Positions 36,358 to 48,308 of a stretch of 64,000 nucleotides of DNA are shown piece by piece (the first letter of the stretch is position 1; each line of letters begins with the position of its first letter). The stretch is from assembly GCF_030704535.1 (NCBI RefSeq), contig NC_081811.1, positions 3,984,501-4,048,500 of the forward strand, in the 5' to 3' direction. Both the position numbers and the translations under genes were made by a program. The notes beneath the pieces were generated by a model. It was not told the DNA's origin and made no database searches. It saw only the letters and a list, made by a program, of their open reading frames with translations. Origin of the DNA: Vitis vinifera (lineage: Eukaryota; Streptophyta; Magnoliopsida; Vitales; Vitaceae).

Positions 36358-39300
36358 ATACCCCCCCCCCCCCCCCCCATGAAGTGGACGCTTGTCCCCA
36401 AGGTCCATAGGAGGAAAACGTTCCAGCAAAGATTGGGTAGTCTCCCATGTGGCGTCCTCGACTGGTAGATGCTTCCACTGGATCAGATTTTCTTCTTCAA
36501 ATTTATTCCCCCGTTTGACCCAACGAGTGTTCAGTATATGCTGAGGTTCGAGTATAACAGCCCCTTCCTCATTAACTGGCGGCAGCTCCTGTGAAGGTTC
36601 TGCAAGTTCTCCCACGAAATTTTTTAAGAGTGATACGTGGAAGACAGGATGAATGCGGGCTCCTTCCGGCAGTTGAAGTTTGTATGCGACGACCCCAATC
36701 TTTTGTATCACTGGATATGGTCCGTAGAAGCGACTAGCTAGCTTCTGGTGGGCTCGTTTGAAGGCTGTCTGTTGTCTGTAGGGGTGCAATTTAAGAAACA
36801 CCAGATCACCAACTTCGAAGGAAACATCCCGACGTTTTTGATCCGCAATCTGCTTCATGCGATTAATGGAAGTCTCCAGATTAATTTTGAGTTGACGCAG
36901 CATTTCATCTCTAGCCTCTAGACTTTGGTCTACTTCATGCACCGGAGACATCCCATTATGGTAATTGGGAATTTGAGGAGGTAGTCGTCCATATAGTGCC
37001 TGAAAAGGGGTCATTCCCGTGGACGCATGATACGTTGTATTGTACCAGAGCTCAGCCCATGGAAGGTAGTTGCTCCACTTGCGTGGCCACTGATGAACCA
37101 TACTCCGGAGGTATTGCTCAACACAGCGATTGACAACTTCTGTTTGTCCGTCCGTCTGTGGGTGGTAGGCAGAGCTGAGTTGTAGCTTGGTTCCCGACAT
37201 TTGAAAGAACTCCTGCCAGAATTTGCTGATAAAGATGGGGTCCCGATCGCTGATGATAGACTTGGGTAGTCCATGCAATTTAATAACTCCTTCTACAAAC
37301 CTTTCAGCCACGATTTTAGCAGTAAAAGGATGAGTTAAGGCTAGAAAATGTGCAGACTTACTCAAACGGTCGACAACTACTAAGATCGTGTCCTTCCCGT
37401 GGGATGTCGGTAGTCCTTCAATGAAGTCTAAGGTGATGTCATCCCACACTTGACATGGAATGGGTAACGGCTGTAGGAGCCCAGCTGGAGGCATTGTTTC
37501 AGACTTAACCTTCTGGCAAGTTTCACATTTCTTGATATACTCTTGCACCGCCTGGTACATTTTTGGCCAGTAGAATTGTTGGGCCAATTTCTTGAATGTC
37601 CGCAAAACCCCAGAATGTCCTCCTATTTTTGTATTGTGCATTTCATGGAGTAGTTTCGTCCGTAAGGCAGCATGAGAAGGAATGACGACTCTCCCTTTAA
37701 AGAAGAGCAGCCCATTACGCCATGCATACGACCCTTCTAGTTGAGCATTAGCCATTCGAGTTAGAGATTGGACGTAAGAGTCTCCTTCATAAGCTTTTTT
37801 AATCTCATCCCATACGGTCACCACTGGCACATGAAGATGGAGAAGAGCTGGACTACCGGACTTGCGTGAGAGGGCATCCGCTGCTGAATTCTCGCGGCCT
37901 GGGCGGTAAATAATCTCATAATCATAGCCCATTAGCTTGACTACCCATTTCTGTTGTTCTGGCGTAGATACACGCTGCTCCAAGAAATATTTCAAGCTAC
38001 GCTGGTCGGTGAGAATGAAGAATTTTTTTCCTAGTAGATAAGGACGCCATAGGCGTATGGCCTCCACAATTGCAAGCATTTCCTTGGCGTAGGTTGACCA
38101 AGATTTTTTTGTAACCCCCAATGCTCGACTCATAAACGCTATAGGCCTGCCTTGCTGTGATAAAACTGCGCCAATCCCTTCCCCAGATGCATCAGTTTCA
38201 ATGGTGAAGGAGTCATTGAAATTAGGCATAGCTAACGTTGGAGTGGTTGTCATTGCTTGTTTGAGAGCCAGAAAGGCTGCTTCGGCTTCATCATTCCATG
38301 CAAACTTTCCCTTTTTGAGCAGGTTGGTTAGGGGTCGCGCTATGATGCCGTAGTTTTGAACAAACTTCCTGTAATACCCTGTTAAGCCTAAAAAACCACG
38401 TAACTCAGAAATATTAGTGGGGTGTGGCCATGCGACCATGGCTGCAATTTTACTGTTATCAACCTTCACTCCTTGATGTGTGACAATGTGCCCCAAGTAC
38501 TCCAGTTCCTGTTGGCCAAACACGCATTTGCTTGCCTTGGCAAAAAATTGGTGTTGTCGCAAGGTCTCCAATGTTTTTCTAACATGCACCATATGCTCAT
38601 CCCAAGTGGGACTATACACCAAAATATCATCAAAAAAGACCAAAATGAATTTTCGAAGGTAGGGTCGAAATATTGAGTTCATGATGGCCTGAAATGTCGA
38701 GGGTGCGTTACAAAGGCCAAAAGGCATTACGAGATATTCGTAATGGCCGTTATGAGTACGGAAAGCAGTTTTAATAACATCGGAAGGATTTACTCTTACT
38801 TGATGATAGCCGGCCCTCAGATCAAATTTGGTGAAGTAAGTGGCGCCATATAATTCTTCCAACATATCATCCACTGTCGGAATGGGAAAACGATCCTTGA
38901 TGGTGGCGATGTTAAGTGTACGGTAGTCTGTACAAAATCGCCAACTGCCATCTTTTTTTTTCACGAGTAGTACCGGTGATGAGAAAAGACTGGTGCTCGG
39001 ACGAATGAGCCCCGAATCTAACATTTCTTGGACCTGTTTCTCGATTTCTGCTTTCTGAAAGTGGGCATACCTGTACGGTCGGACCTTAATTGGCTCGGTT
39101 CCCTCCTTTAGCGTAATACAATGATCCACTTCACGTACAGGTGGTAAACTTGAGGGCTCCTGGAACACGTCCTCATACTCTTTCAACAACCTCTGCATAC
39201 TTTGCTGGGTAACTTTAGTTGGTGCATCAGCTGGTGCGGTTTCCATGGTTGGTTGGAAACACACAGCAAATAGCGCATGCCTTTGGCGAAACTCCTTCAA

Positions 39301-40788
39301 TATTTCTTCTGATGAAGCGGACTGAATGGTTTGCACGTCCACTCCTTGCAGCCTTCGGTCTTGATTTTCCCAAATAAAATCCATGGTCAACTGTTTCCAG
39401 TTACAAACCACAGATCCCAGCATTTCAAGCCATTGAACGCCGAGGACAAGATCAAGACCTGATAAGGGTAGAGAGAAAAGGGTGAGGTAGAATTCGGTAC
39501 CTTGTAATTCTACCCGTACCTTATCGTAACGCCCCTGACACTTTAGTCTTTCTCCGTTGGCCACCCAGACAGGGAATGTCTCCGTAGGTATGACTGGCAA
39601 CCTGAGCTTGTTTGCCAAACGGTTGCTGATGAAGTTGTGTGTCGATCCGCTGTCAATCAAAACCATTACTTCATGGGGACCCATTTTCGCTGTTACCCGC
39701 ATGGTTTTCGGTGCTGTCCATCCTGTTAGTGCGTGCAAGGTGATCTCTAGTTTAGGTTCATGTTCCTGCACCTCTGCTGCCTCTCCACCGTGGTCATCTT
39801 CCCATGTTTGTTGATCAGTACCGTTCCCACAATCTACATTACCCTCATGCCCCTTCAAGAGTAAGAGCTGCGGTTTTTGACATCTATGGCCTGCTGTAAA
39901 ACGTTCATTGCAGTTGAAACAGAGACCTTGTGCTCTTTTCCTCTGCATTTCTTCCCAAGACAAACTTTTAATGGGTTTCGCAGGTATAGCAGGATCTACA
40001 CGAGTGGCTTGTGGAAGAGCTATCGGAGCTCTCACAGGTGGTAACCACATGAACCTTCTTTGCCGTGCGATTTGATCGTCCCTCATCCGTGCCAAGTTAA
40101 TGACCTCTTTGAGCGACTGTGGCTTAAACATCCGAATCGCATCCACTATTTCAGCTTTCAAGCCACCCATGAATGTCCCCACCAATGCTTTCTGAGTCCA
40201 TCCTTGGACCCTGTTGCCGAGCTTTTCAAACTCGCGCTGGTAGTCCCTCAAAGTTCCCAGTTGCTTGATCCTTGAGAGAGCTTCATCAAAGTCTTCGCAT
40301 CCTGATGGTCCGAAGCGAGCCCATAATTCCTCTTCGAATTTCTCCCACGAAATCACGTGTCCTTCTTCCTTTAACGTCCTGTGAAGCCACTGCCACCATT
40401 GGTTGGCCTCCCCTTCAAGGTGGTAAGCAGCCATGGGAACCTTTTGATTTTCTGCAGTACTCTGGTAGTCAAAGAATTGTTCCACCCGATTGAACCACTC
40501 CGTTGGATCGTCTCCAGAGAAGCGTGGAAATTCTAGCTTGGCTGATTTGGACGAGACGATCTGCCGACCTCCATTTTGGTTTTCTCGGTGGGAATTGCCT
40601 TGATTTGAGGACTCCGGATTAGCAAGCAACATGTTCGAAAGTCGATTGAGAGCTTCCTCCAGATGGTGGAGTTTGTCGATCATACCCAACTCCATTCGCT
40701 ATAGTTCTTCCTGAACTACACCGAGTCCAGTCTCCAAGTGCTCAATTCGCTCCTTGTTGGTTCCCATAAGACTGGCTCTGATACCAAA

Positions 40789-41114
40789 TGATAGGTCCCA
40801 AACTCAGAGTATAAGGCTAAGATACTTTGTTTTCTCTTCGGGTGAGAAACGAACCACAATTTGATTGCAAATAAAATACTCCTCTTTAACGAAAGCATTG
40901 GCTGCTTTAAATAAGCAAAGCCACGTACAAACGAGCATAACAAACGGAAATAAAAATGACGGAAAACTCTCACTACGGATGACCCATTTCCTTCTGCACG
41001 TAGGACTCTCAACTGCCACCACCCAGTCCAAGTCCAACTGTTCTTCACGTTCCCACTCATCCCAAATATTTGGGATTTGGTTTATGGCCCCTCTCAGATC
41101 GTCGTGGCCTATCA
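40789..41114 (-). repeat. LTR (5' LTR in element sense)
   Basis: 326-bp LTR next to the tRNA-Met primer-binding site. TG...CA ends with a 7-bp inverted terminal repeat (TGATAGG / CCTATCA). Confidence 0.93.
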
Positions 41115-41650
41115 ACACACCACTTCCTTAGGAGAAAGTTGATGTACTCAACTAGCCAGGTGATGGCTTGGAAGCCCTATAAAAGGGGAAGAAGAAGAAG
41201 GGAAAAGACAAGTTTTGATCCAGGCAGAAAAACAAAGGCACATATCAAAAGAGAAGGTTGCACTTGAGGCAGTCTAGTGCCTTGAATAGTCATCAGGTCT
41301 GGAAAGGTTGTGCACCAACAGGAACATTTTTCAAAATTTTGGACTCTTAAGGAGCTCATCTCATTGCAGATTGCACTATGAAACTAATTTAATTTACATT
41401 AAATTGATCAAATTTTCATTAACATAAGCACGTTTACAACTAATATACATATATAGTTACAGGATAAGCTTCCCCATCTTCGTTCAAATGAGGATACACA
41501 TCTCAGATTACAGCCCAACGGCTACATTATTTGGCTCATTAATCATTTTTAAACACTTGAGGAAAAGAATACATTAGTTTACTTCCAATACAGAGACTAT
41601 ATATATATATGTAGCCCAAATGCTTCCTCAAGGTCAAGGTTGAAGAGATT
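41115..41650. other. Intergenic: old promoter-like stretch and 3' flank of P-loop gene
   Basis: CCCTATAAAAGGGGAAGAAG at about 41175 is a TATA-type promoter sequence followed by a GA-rich leader, resembling the U3-R boundary of a worn LTR. 41380-41650 is the probable 3'UTR of the P-loop gene on the minus strand. Confidence 0.4.
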
Positions 41651-43726
41651 TTAGAGTTTTTTCTTTTTCTGGCCAAGTTTGGAGAAAAACTCGGCCAGAA
41701 ATTCGAAGAAAGCAGCCAGATAGCACATGAGCAATGCCAATGCGAGGAGCGTCCAGTCCAGGATGCTTCTCTTTGGGATGTGGCCTCTGTCTGAGATGAG
41801 CAATGCCCTGTAAACAGCTTCAGACAATGCGTAGGATGTGACAGGATCAGATTCATCGGCTAGAAATCCATACTCTGTGAGGCACACAATGTCGTACACT
41901 CCAGTGGTCTCTGATATCCCAAGAAATTCACAGAGTGTGAGCCTGATTTTGATCCTCTCCTCCGTGGATAACAGGTCCCCGTGTGTCATGATCAAGATAG
42001 GATTCTCATCTGCACCCACAGTTGATAATGTGAATTGGGTTTTAAGATATAGTTTGGTTCAGAATCATACTGCACATTGGGTACAATGGGCTTCATGAAA
42101 AGGGCAAAGTAGTAGAATTTTTACTTGGTTCAATGTTAATTATGGCCCAAAACTACTGAAAATTTCAGTACAATAAAGAGGATTTGATTCAGCCGAAAAA
42201 TCTTCGATGAAGCTTGTTGTTTCTAAACGTTAAATCTTGATTATTAAGGCTAATTAAGCTTTAAGCATTACAATCAGATCTCAGATAGGTAAGTGACAGT
42301 CATGAGAAGTAGGGTCCCCATCCTCCTACCAGTGGAAAGCTACGGCGGTGGATGAGTGTGTAAGGCTGGAGATGGTTACCCCGTTATAAGCCGAGTGAAG
42401 GCCCCAAGATGGTGCCTTTTGTGGATGGGTCAAAGCTAATTTTCAGAAGAGATGGCCAAGTCCTTGATCCTAACAGCCCGTTTGGCAAACCTAAAACTCC
42501 CCTTACTGACTTCGAATTCTCCTTACTCATGGGCATGTCCCCAAGCATATAATTTAGAAAATGTACAAGAAGAACGGAATCATGACTGTGTGGCATGTGA
42601 TCCGTAATGTTATAGGGTGTAGTACAAGCACCAAGAGTTGATGGATGGTCAAGTGGGACAAGAAAGAAAACAATCCCACGGTCCCATGATCACAAGGCCT
42701 TTTGGGGCCAACAGTGATTTGAAATGAACGGCATCCACCAGCCCTTGGAACCATCTGCTCCACGGTGATGATGATCTAACGTTTAAATGTACCAAATTCA
42801 AGTGGAAACAAACTAGCACGAATATGTGTTTGATGGAATCTACTAAGAAACAGAGATAACGAGGACAAACTTACTGCACTTCTTCAAGGCTGGACAGCGG
42901 AACAGCTCTCTTGTGGCCTCTAATGGCTTCCAATCACCCTTTTTCAAAGACTTAAAGATCTCTGCAATGTTGACAACTACCATGGCACAGTTCACTTTCC
43001 TCGGCGTGAACTTTGAAGACGATCCCGGAACCTCTGATAATTCTTCTTCAGACATCAGATTGTCCCCTGTTCTCAAGCAGAGCTGGTTATGGTGGACTCC
43101 GTTAGTCATCCACTCAGACACTTCTTCAATAGACTCTCCCATCAAATCATAATCCAAACCCCTTGAATCATACACGCAGAACCCACTTTGCATTGACCTC
43201 AAAACATTGTGCTCTTCCATGAACTTTGTGGTGCATTTGGCAGAGTTCTCTGCAAATAAAAAACAAACCCCACTTAGATTTTGAAATCATCATAATGTAT
43301 ACCATAACCAATTGACTTACCAGATGAAGTTGTTGCAAAGGGGATGAGTCCAGAGCGGCCTAAAACACTGTACATAAGGTTGACAAGCGAGCTCTTGCCG
43401 GAACCAGAGAAACCCACCAAGAGAATTGTGATAACAGGCGGAATATCCATATCTTCCCTCTTCATCCCACCAGTGGGCACCCAGAAATCACCAGAGCGAT
43501 ACGAAACAAGCTTCTGTCTAAGCTCACTGAGCCCTTCCCTGGCCATTAAGGCCAACCTCTCCAACTCCCTAAGTAATTTGAGTGTGGGTGTGAGGGTTGA
43601 GACGTTGGGGAGCTCAACTTTGAACTTTGCAGCTTCACCAAACGTCACGGCTGATCTCCACCAACAGTATACCAGCATCAACGACTCATAGTCATCCTCA
43701 TAGGTGGAAGAGAACTGGCTTTTCAT
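41651..43726 (-). CDS. P-loop GTPase-like protein with C-terminal membrane anchor (three exons)
   Basis: Exons 43321-43726, 42875-43249 and 41651-42009 join at GTAAGT/GTAAGT donors and TTTGCAG/GTGCAG acceptors in matching phase; 379 aa. Residues ~105-112 form the Walker A loop (GFSGSGKS). A DxxG-like motif follows in exon 2 (VYDSRGLD) and a THGD sequence in exon 3 (ILIMTHGDLL) sits where GTPases carry the base-specificity motif. The C-terminus has a hydrophobic span (WTLLALALLMCYLAAFFEFL) and ends in lysines, so the protein is probably tail-anchored with its NTPase domain in the cytosol. Similar plant proteins are usually labelled only P-loop NTPase. A GTP role is inferred. The chromovirus lies 537 bp downstream of the stop and does not touch the gene. 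Confidence 0.85.
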
Positions 43727-44640
43727 CCCTTCTTACTTGTTCGCACTGTTGCATAGAATTATGTCCTCAAGGGAACGGTAGGCGATGGAAATAAAAGGGT
43801 TGGAAACACCGGCGATAAACTTGCCGTGCTCTTGGAGAAGAAGCCTGCTAGCACTTTCCTATGCTCCTGTACTTTCTCCTCCCTTTTATTTTTATGGAAA
43901 TACCCTTTAAAAAAAGAGAGAGAGAAAAAAAAAGAAACTTTTCTTAATACCAAATAACTAGTTGGAGGTATTCACATTCTGGTAACTGCATGCTGCCATG
44001 GTGTGAAAGCTTATCATGATTGTAAAATCCTCCACTGGTGCTAAGAGACCTTCTGCAGTTAGAAAGGTTGAGGCCAGTACATAGGAAAGAAATTGAGGGA
44101 AAGTGAAAGAAAATAAATTCTCTTCTTGTATTTTCATTATGGTTTCAGATAAACATTTTAGATTTTTTTTTTGAACTTTTTTTCTTCCAAATGCTACTCA
44201 CAAAACATTACTAATTAATAGATTAGGGATATTATAAAAGGGTATTTTTTTAAAAAAATAATAGTTAAAAGAAAATGAAAAAGCATAGGAGAAAAAGAAA
44301 GATCCAGGAACTTTCCTCCCTGGTAGACAGCATGGGGCCATGGGCAAGAACAGTACGCTCTCATCTTTTTCTTTTTCCCCTCTAAACTTGTCAGCGGGTG
44401 GAAATACAGAGGCTTGGAGACGAAGACTTCCTTAATGCCCACCCTGCTTTTACAGGTGTCACTCCATGGCACCAACAGGATGTTGATTGAAGGATGGACG
44501 GAAGGGAAAATTGAGTCAATGGACAGAGCAAAACGATCAGCTTCTTTTTCTTTCAGCTGTTTCTCGTTATGACTTTTGAGTAATCTAATTGAAATTTGCC
44601 ATGCAGCTCTGTCTTTTCTGAGGAGGTTAAAAGAAATTAA
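43727..44640. other. Upstream region of the P-loop gene and intergenic DNA
   Basis: Probable leader and promoter of the P-loop gene up to about 44100, then non-repetitive intergenic DNA. An 86-codon minus frame at 44215-44475 has no recognisable motif. No gene is called. Confidence 0.45.
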
Positions 44641-44672
44641 TAAATAAAATTATTAATTTATATTATTTTTGT

Positions 44673-44895
44673 GATTTTATTTTTTATTTTATTTTATTTA
44701 TTCATATAAATTCATTATTTTAAGACAATAATTTATTATTATTTTTAAAAATTTATCTATCTATATATTTAAACTTAAAAGTAGATAAATTTTTAATAAT
44801 AATAATAATAATAAATTACCATTTTATTATTAATAAATTAATAATTTTAAAATAATAAAATTATATGAATAAATAAGAAAATAAAAAATAAAATC
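44673..44895. mobile_element. Foldback (palindromic) MITE, copy 1
   Basis: The left half (ATTTTATTTTTTATTTTATT ... ATTTTTAAAAATTTATCT) is nearly the reverse complement of the right half (AGATAAATTTTTAATAATAA ... AAATAAAATC), with a short spacer around TATATATTTAAACTTAAAAG. A sister copy lies at 45786-45990. Confidence 0.65.
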
Positions 44896-44939
44896 ATTAA
44901 AAATATATAAAAATATGAAACTAATTATATTTGACAAAT

Positions 44940-45527
44940 ACGAAACACCCGATGCGAATCTATGGAACTCCTGTGAAGAAACGACTTTTTGACATACATA
45001 AATAAAAAATAAACAAAATATAAAAATAATTAGAAAAAAAAAAAAAAAAAAAAACACCAAAACAAAATAAGAAAAAAACTTCCCTTTGAAGGAAGCAGGA
45101 GAAACATCACCGATGGCAAATGGAAAGATGAAGTTGACACCGATGGCAAATGGAATGATGCAGTTGACACCGAAGCCAAATGGAAATCCCACTGATGCTT
45201 CCATGCTTGGGCTTTGATTTTTAATTATTTTATAAAATATATTTGATTAATTAATTTAATAAATTAATATATATGTTATTAAAATAACTTAATATTATAA
45301 TTCAAAATTAAAATAAATAACTTTTCTAAATCTTAATTATCATTTGTTTTTTCTTTATAATCTCGTCCCTCAATATTGATAAAAATAATATATTAATTTA
45401 CTAATTAAAAGAAAAATTAGGCAAATTTTATCAAATAACTTTTACACTTGAAAATAAAATTTAAACATAATTTAACTTAAAATCATATTTTATCAACCAT
45501 GACCTGTATTTAGATATTTTAATAAAT
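44940..45527. repeat. Dispersed ~0.6-kb duplicated segment, copy 1
   Basis: This segment and 46795-47405 share AACTTCCCTTTGAAGGAAGC, CCATGCTTGGGCTTTGATTT and about 300 bp of the AT-rich sequence that follows. Here there is also an internal mini-repeat of ACACCGATGGCAAATGGAA. A 124-codon minus frame covers part of it, but its composition is that of the repeat. Confidence 0.75.
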
Positions 45528-45785
45528 TTTAAAAATTAAATAAATAAATAAACCATCACCTATTTTTAATGAGCTAATGTTTAAAGTGCCAAAGTGGTCA
45601 TTTCAATAACAAGAGCGATTTCATTTTATTTATTTATTTATTTAAAAATTTTATTTATTTATTTATTTTTAAATTGAAACTGGATTTATCAAAATATAAT
45701 TTCAGATTTTTTGAATTGAAATCACATTTGTTGTATGTTTCATTTTTGAACTTTTACATTTGTAGATTCATTCTTTTATATTTTT

Positions 45786-45990
45786 TTTTATCTTATCTTA
45801 TTTATTTACATCGTTATTTTAAGATAATAATTTATTATTATTTTAAAACATTTATCCATCTATATATTTAAATTAAAAAGTAGATAAATTTTTAACAATA
45901 ATAATAATAATAAATTATTATTTTATTTATCAATAAATTGATAATTTTAAAATAATAAAGTTATATGAATAAATAAAATAATAAAAAATA
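45786..45990. mobile_element. Foldback (palindromic) MITE, copy 2
   Basis: Same layout as 44673-44895: complementary arms around TATATATTTAAATTAAAAAG, with CATTTATCCATC at the left turn and AGTAGATAAATTTTTAAC at the right. Confidence 0.6.
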
Positions 45991-46245
45991 ATATGAAAGT
46001 GTGAAGCTAAACGTGTAAAAAGTTCAAAAATGAAACTATATTTGACTAAAACGGCATTTTAGCATTTGTAAAATGCAGTTTCAATATATATATATATATA
46101 TTAAATTAAAATGAAGTGACTTCTCCACGATAACAAAATGACTACCTTAAACATGAATTTGTGGCAATTTTAGGATTAAAATTTTTTTTTTTTTTGCTAT
46201 TTTGGCCCAAAACTCAATAATTACATAAATGTTATTAAGTTTACT

Positions 46246-46450
46246 TGTTACATCCTACATCAAATATGGGGGAAAGTTTTTGACGCTATATAAGTATGAA
46301 CTCCTCTTAATCATGCAGCCGTGAAAGCCTCTTTGAGTTTAAATCGGATAATATTTACACGGTTAGTAGTGAGTCATATTAAACGGTTAGGAACCATATC
46401 AGAGTCGATCCCCGACCTCGGTGTGAGAGTTTTTGACTCATAAGTTCCCG
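46246..46450 (+). mobile_element. TRIM-like LTR relic
   Basis: Starts TGTTACATCCTACATCAAAT, has a TATATAAG box near 46289, continues CGGATAATATTTACACGGTT and is followed by CATATCAGAGTCGATCCCCG, which resembles a tRNA-Met primer site and leader. This order is typical of terminal-repeat retrotransposons in miniature. No second LTR was found; it is an old fragment. Confidence 0.5.
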
Positions 46451-46794
46451 GATAAAGGAGAAATGAACTCTTTTTAATTTATGATATTTTTTTATTTAAG
46501 AACTTAAAAAAATGATGTTAACATGTTTTTTTATATTTTTAAATATTTTTTAAAAATAAATTTTATTTATGATGTTTTATTGTTTAAAATAACTCATAAA
46601 AATATGCAAAAAAAAAAAAAAACTAAAATTAATTAAAATAATGTTCCAAAAAAAATCCTATTTTTAAAAAATTGTTTTCTATAGAAGAAGTATCAAACAT
46701 ATTAATCTGAAAATAGTTTTTTGTTTTTAAGAAGAAAGAAAAGAAATAAAACCAGTTTCATAGAAGCTCATAATTCCTTTTAAGAATGACATCC

Positions 46795-47405
46795 AAAACA
46801 CTGGATGCCAATCTATGGAACTTCTGTCTTTTGATATACATAAATAAATAAATAAAAACAAAATAAAAAGATAATAATAATAATAATAATAATAATGAAA
46901 AAAAAAAACCCTAAACAAAATAAGAAAAAAACTTCCCTTTGAAGGAAGCAGGAGAAACATCGTTGCTGCTTCTGCTTTAGAGTTGCTCCTGCTCACTGAT
47001 GCCTTTCCACAATATTGCCGTTTCACAATATGTCACTCCATGGAAAGATGCAGTTGACACCGATGGCAAATGAAAATCCATCGGATGCTTCCATGCTTGG
47101 GCTTTGATTTTTAATTATCTTATGAAATATATTTGATTAATTAACATATACGTTATTAAAATAACTTAATGTTATAATTCAAAATTAAAATAAATAACTT
47201 TTCTAAATCTTAATTATCATTTGTTTTTTCTTTATAGTCTCATTCCTCAATATTGATAAAAATAATATATTAATTTACTAATTAAAAGAAAAATTAGGTA
47301 AATTTTATCAAACAACTTTTACACCTGAAAATAAAATTTAAACATAATTTAATTTAAAATCATATTTTATCAACCATCACCTGTATTTAGATATTTTAAT
47401 AAATT
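46795..47405. repeat. Dispersed ~0.6-kb duplicated segment, copy 2
   Basis: Partner of 44940-45527 in the same orientation, offset about 1.85-1.89 kb. It has a unique piece (GTTGCTGCTTCTGCTTTAGA) where copy 1 has an extra GATGGCAAATGG repeat. The foldback MITE and the TRIM relic lie between the two copies. Confidence 0.75.
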
Positions 47406-48308
47406 AAACAAAAAATAGAAAACTAATTATAACTCAAGGAATCTTTTTCAAGTGGTTATTTGAAACTTTTCCCTTTTTTCAAAGTATTAAAAATTTAAAA
47501 TAAATAAACTTTTAGAAGCTTTCATTACACAAAGCGTGCCAATACAAAGCATGCTTTCAACTTGGCGCTATGTGGAGTCTTCAATATAAAGATCAAACTC
47601 TGCGTATGCAGCCTGCTGGGTTTTATTACCCCAGAGATTAGAAAAGAGATTCAAATCGATATAAAAGATTAGAAAAGAGAACAAAACAAATACATATCCA
47701 TCTTAGAAAAGAGAACAAAACAAATATATATCTCTGTGCATAAAACATATCAATTCCATCAGAAGGTAACAAAATCTTTAATGCAGCAATAATAATGCTT
47801 CGCCCACCCAGAAAACCAAAACAGAACATGTATTTACTTCCTCCCCCAACTATAAAAAAAGGAAGGGAAGGGATAAAAAGTAAAAAAAAAAGAGAACCAT
47901 GACCAAATGTTATATCTTTTTTCCCCCTTATTGCGCTCTGTCTATAAACCATGGATTGAAACAGAAATAACCATAAGAAGTTGTATCCGCTATACCACGG
48001 TAGAAAGAATAAGCAACAAAAGGAAGAAGGAAAAGAGACTAGATTCATTTGCAATGGCAAAGATCCCCAAACAGTCCTCATCATCTACCATGTAACCCAC
48101 TCATGATATAGCACAGCCCGACTTTTATTCAAGTACTGCAAGAGAGCAAACAGACTCCAGCATCTCTCCACCCACACCACCTCCATCTTGCACCGACCAG
48201 AACCCAAAGAACCAAAGACGACAATGAGATGCCCCTCCATGACCTCAAAAATTAATTCGCCACCCCAAAACCTGGACTTTGAGCTTCATTCCACTGCCAT
48301 CTGAATGT
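47406..48308 (-). other. Probable 3'UTR exon and 3' flank of importin alpha
   Basis: After a TTGCAG acceptor, sequence from 48309 downward would be the last, non-coding exon; a polyadenylation site was not fixed. The 148-codon frame at 47638-48084 has no recognisable domain and reads like UTR. Confidence 0.45.

Larger units (their letters stand above)
36032..41114 (-). mobile_element. Whole-looking Ty3/gypsy chromovirus (Reina-like LTR retrotransposon)
   Basis: A 5083-bp element flanked by the direct repeat ACACA (36027-36031 and 41115-41119). The LTRs at 36032-36357 and 40789-41114 are both 326 bp, start TGATAGG, end CCTATCA and show no difference by eye, so the insertion is young. A primer-binding site matching initiator Met-tRNA (minus sense TGGTATCAGAGCCA) lies at 40773-40786. 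A polypurine tract sits at 36358-36381. One gag-pol frame at 36355-40695 (1446 codons) has, in order: gag, zinc knuckle (CFNCNERFTAGHRC), protease (LIDSGSTHNF), reverse transcriptase (VFFDDILVYS), RNase H, integrase with an HHCC region and a C-terminal chromodomain. Short LTRs and the chromodomain suit the Reina clade. It looks whole. Confidence 0.93.

Noticed and set aside
36016-36478. Frames of 95 and 143 codons at the left LTR, with twins at 40716-41118
   Set aside because: They are LTR sequence, repeated in both LTRs, not host genes.
44830-45204. 124-codon minus frame beginning MEASVGFPFGFG
   Set aside because: It lies in a duplicated repeat and its first part is built from a GATGGCAAATGGAA mini-repeat; the rest is Phe-rich AT sequence.
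47638-48084. 148-codon minus frame downstream of importin alpha
   Set aside because: Phe/Leu-rich frame in the likely 3'UTR, without a recognisable domain.
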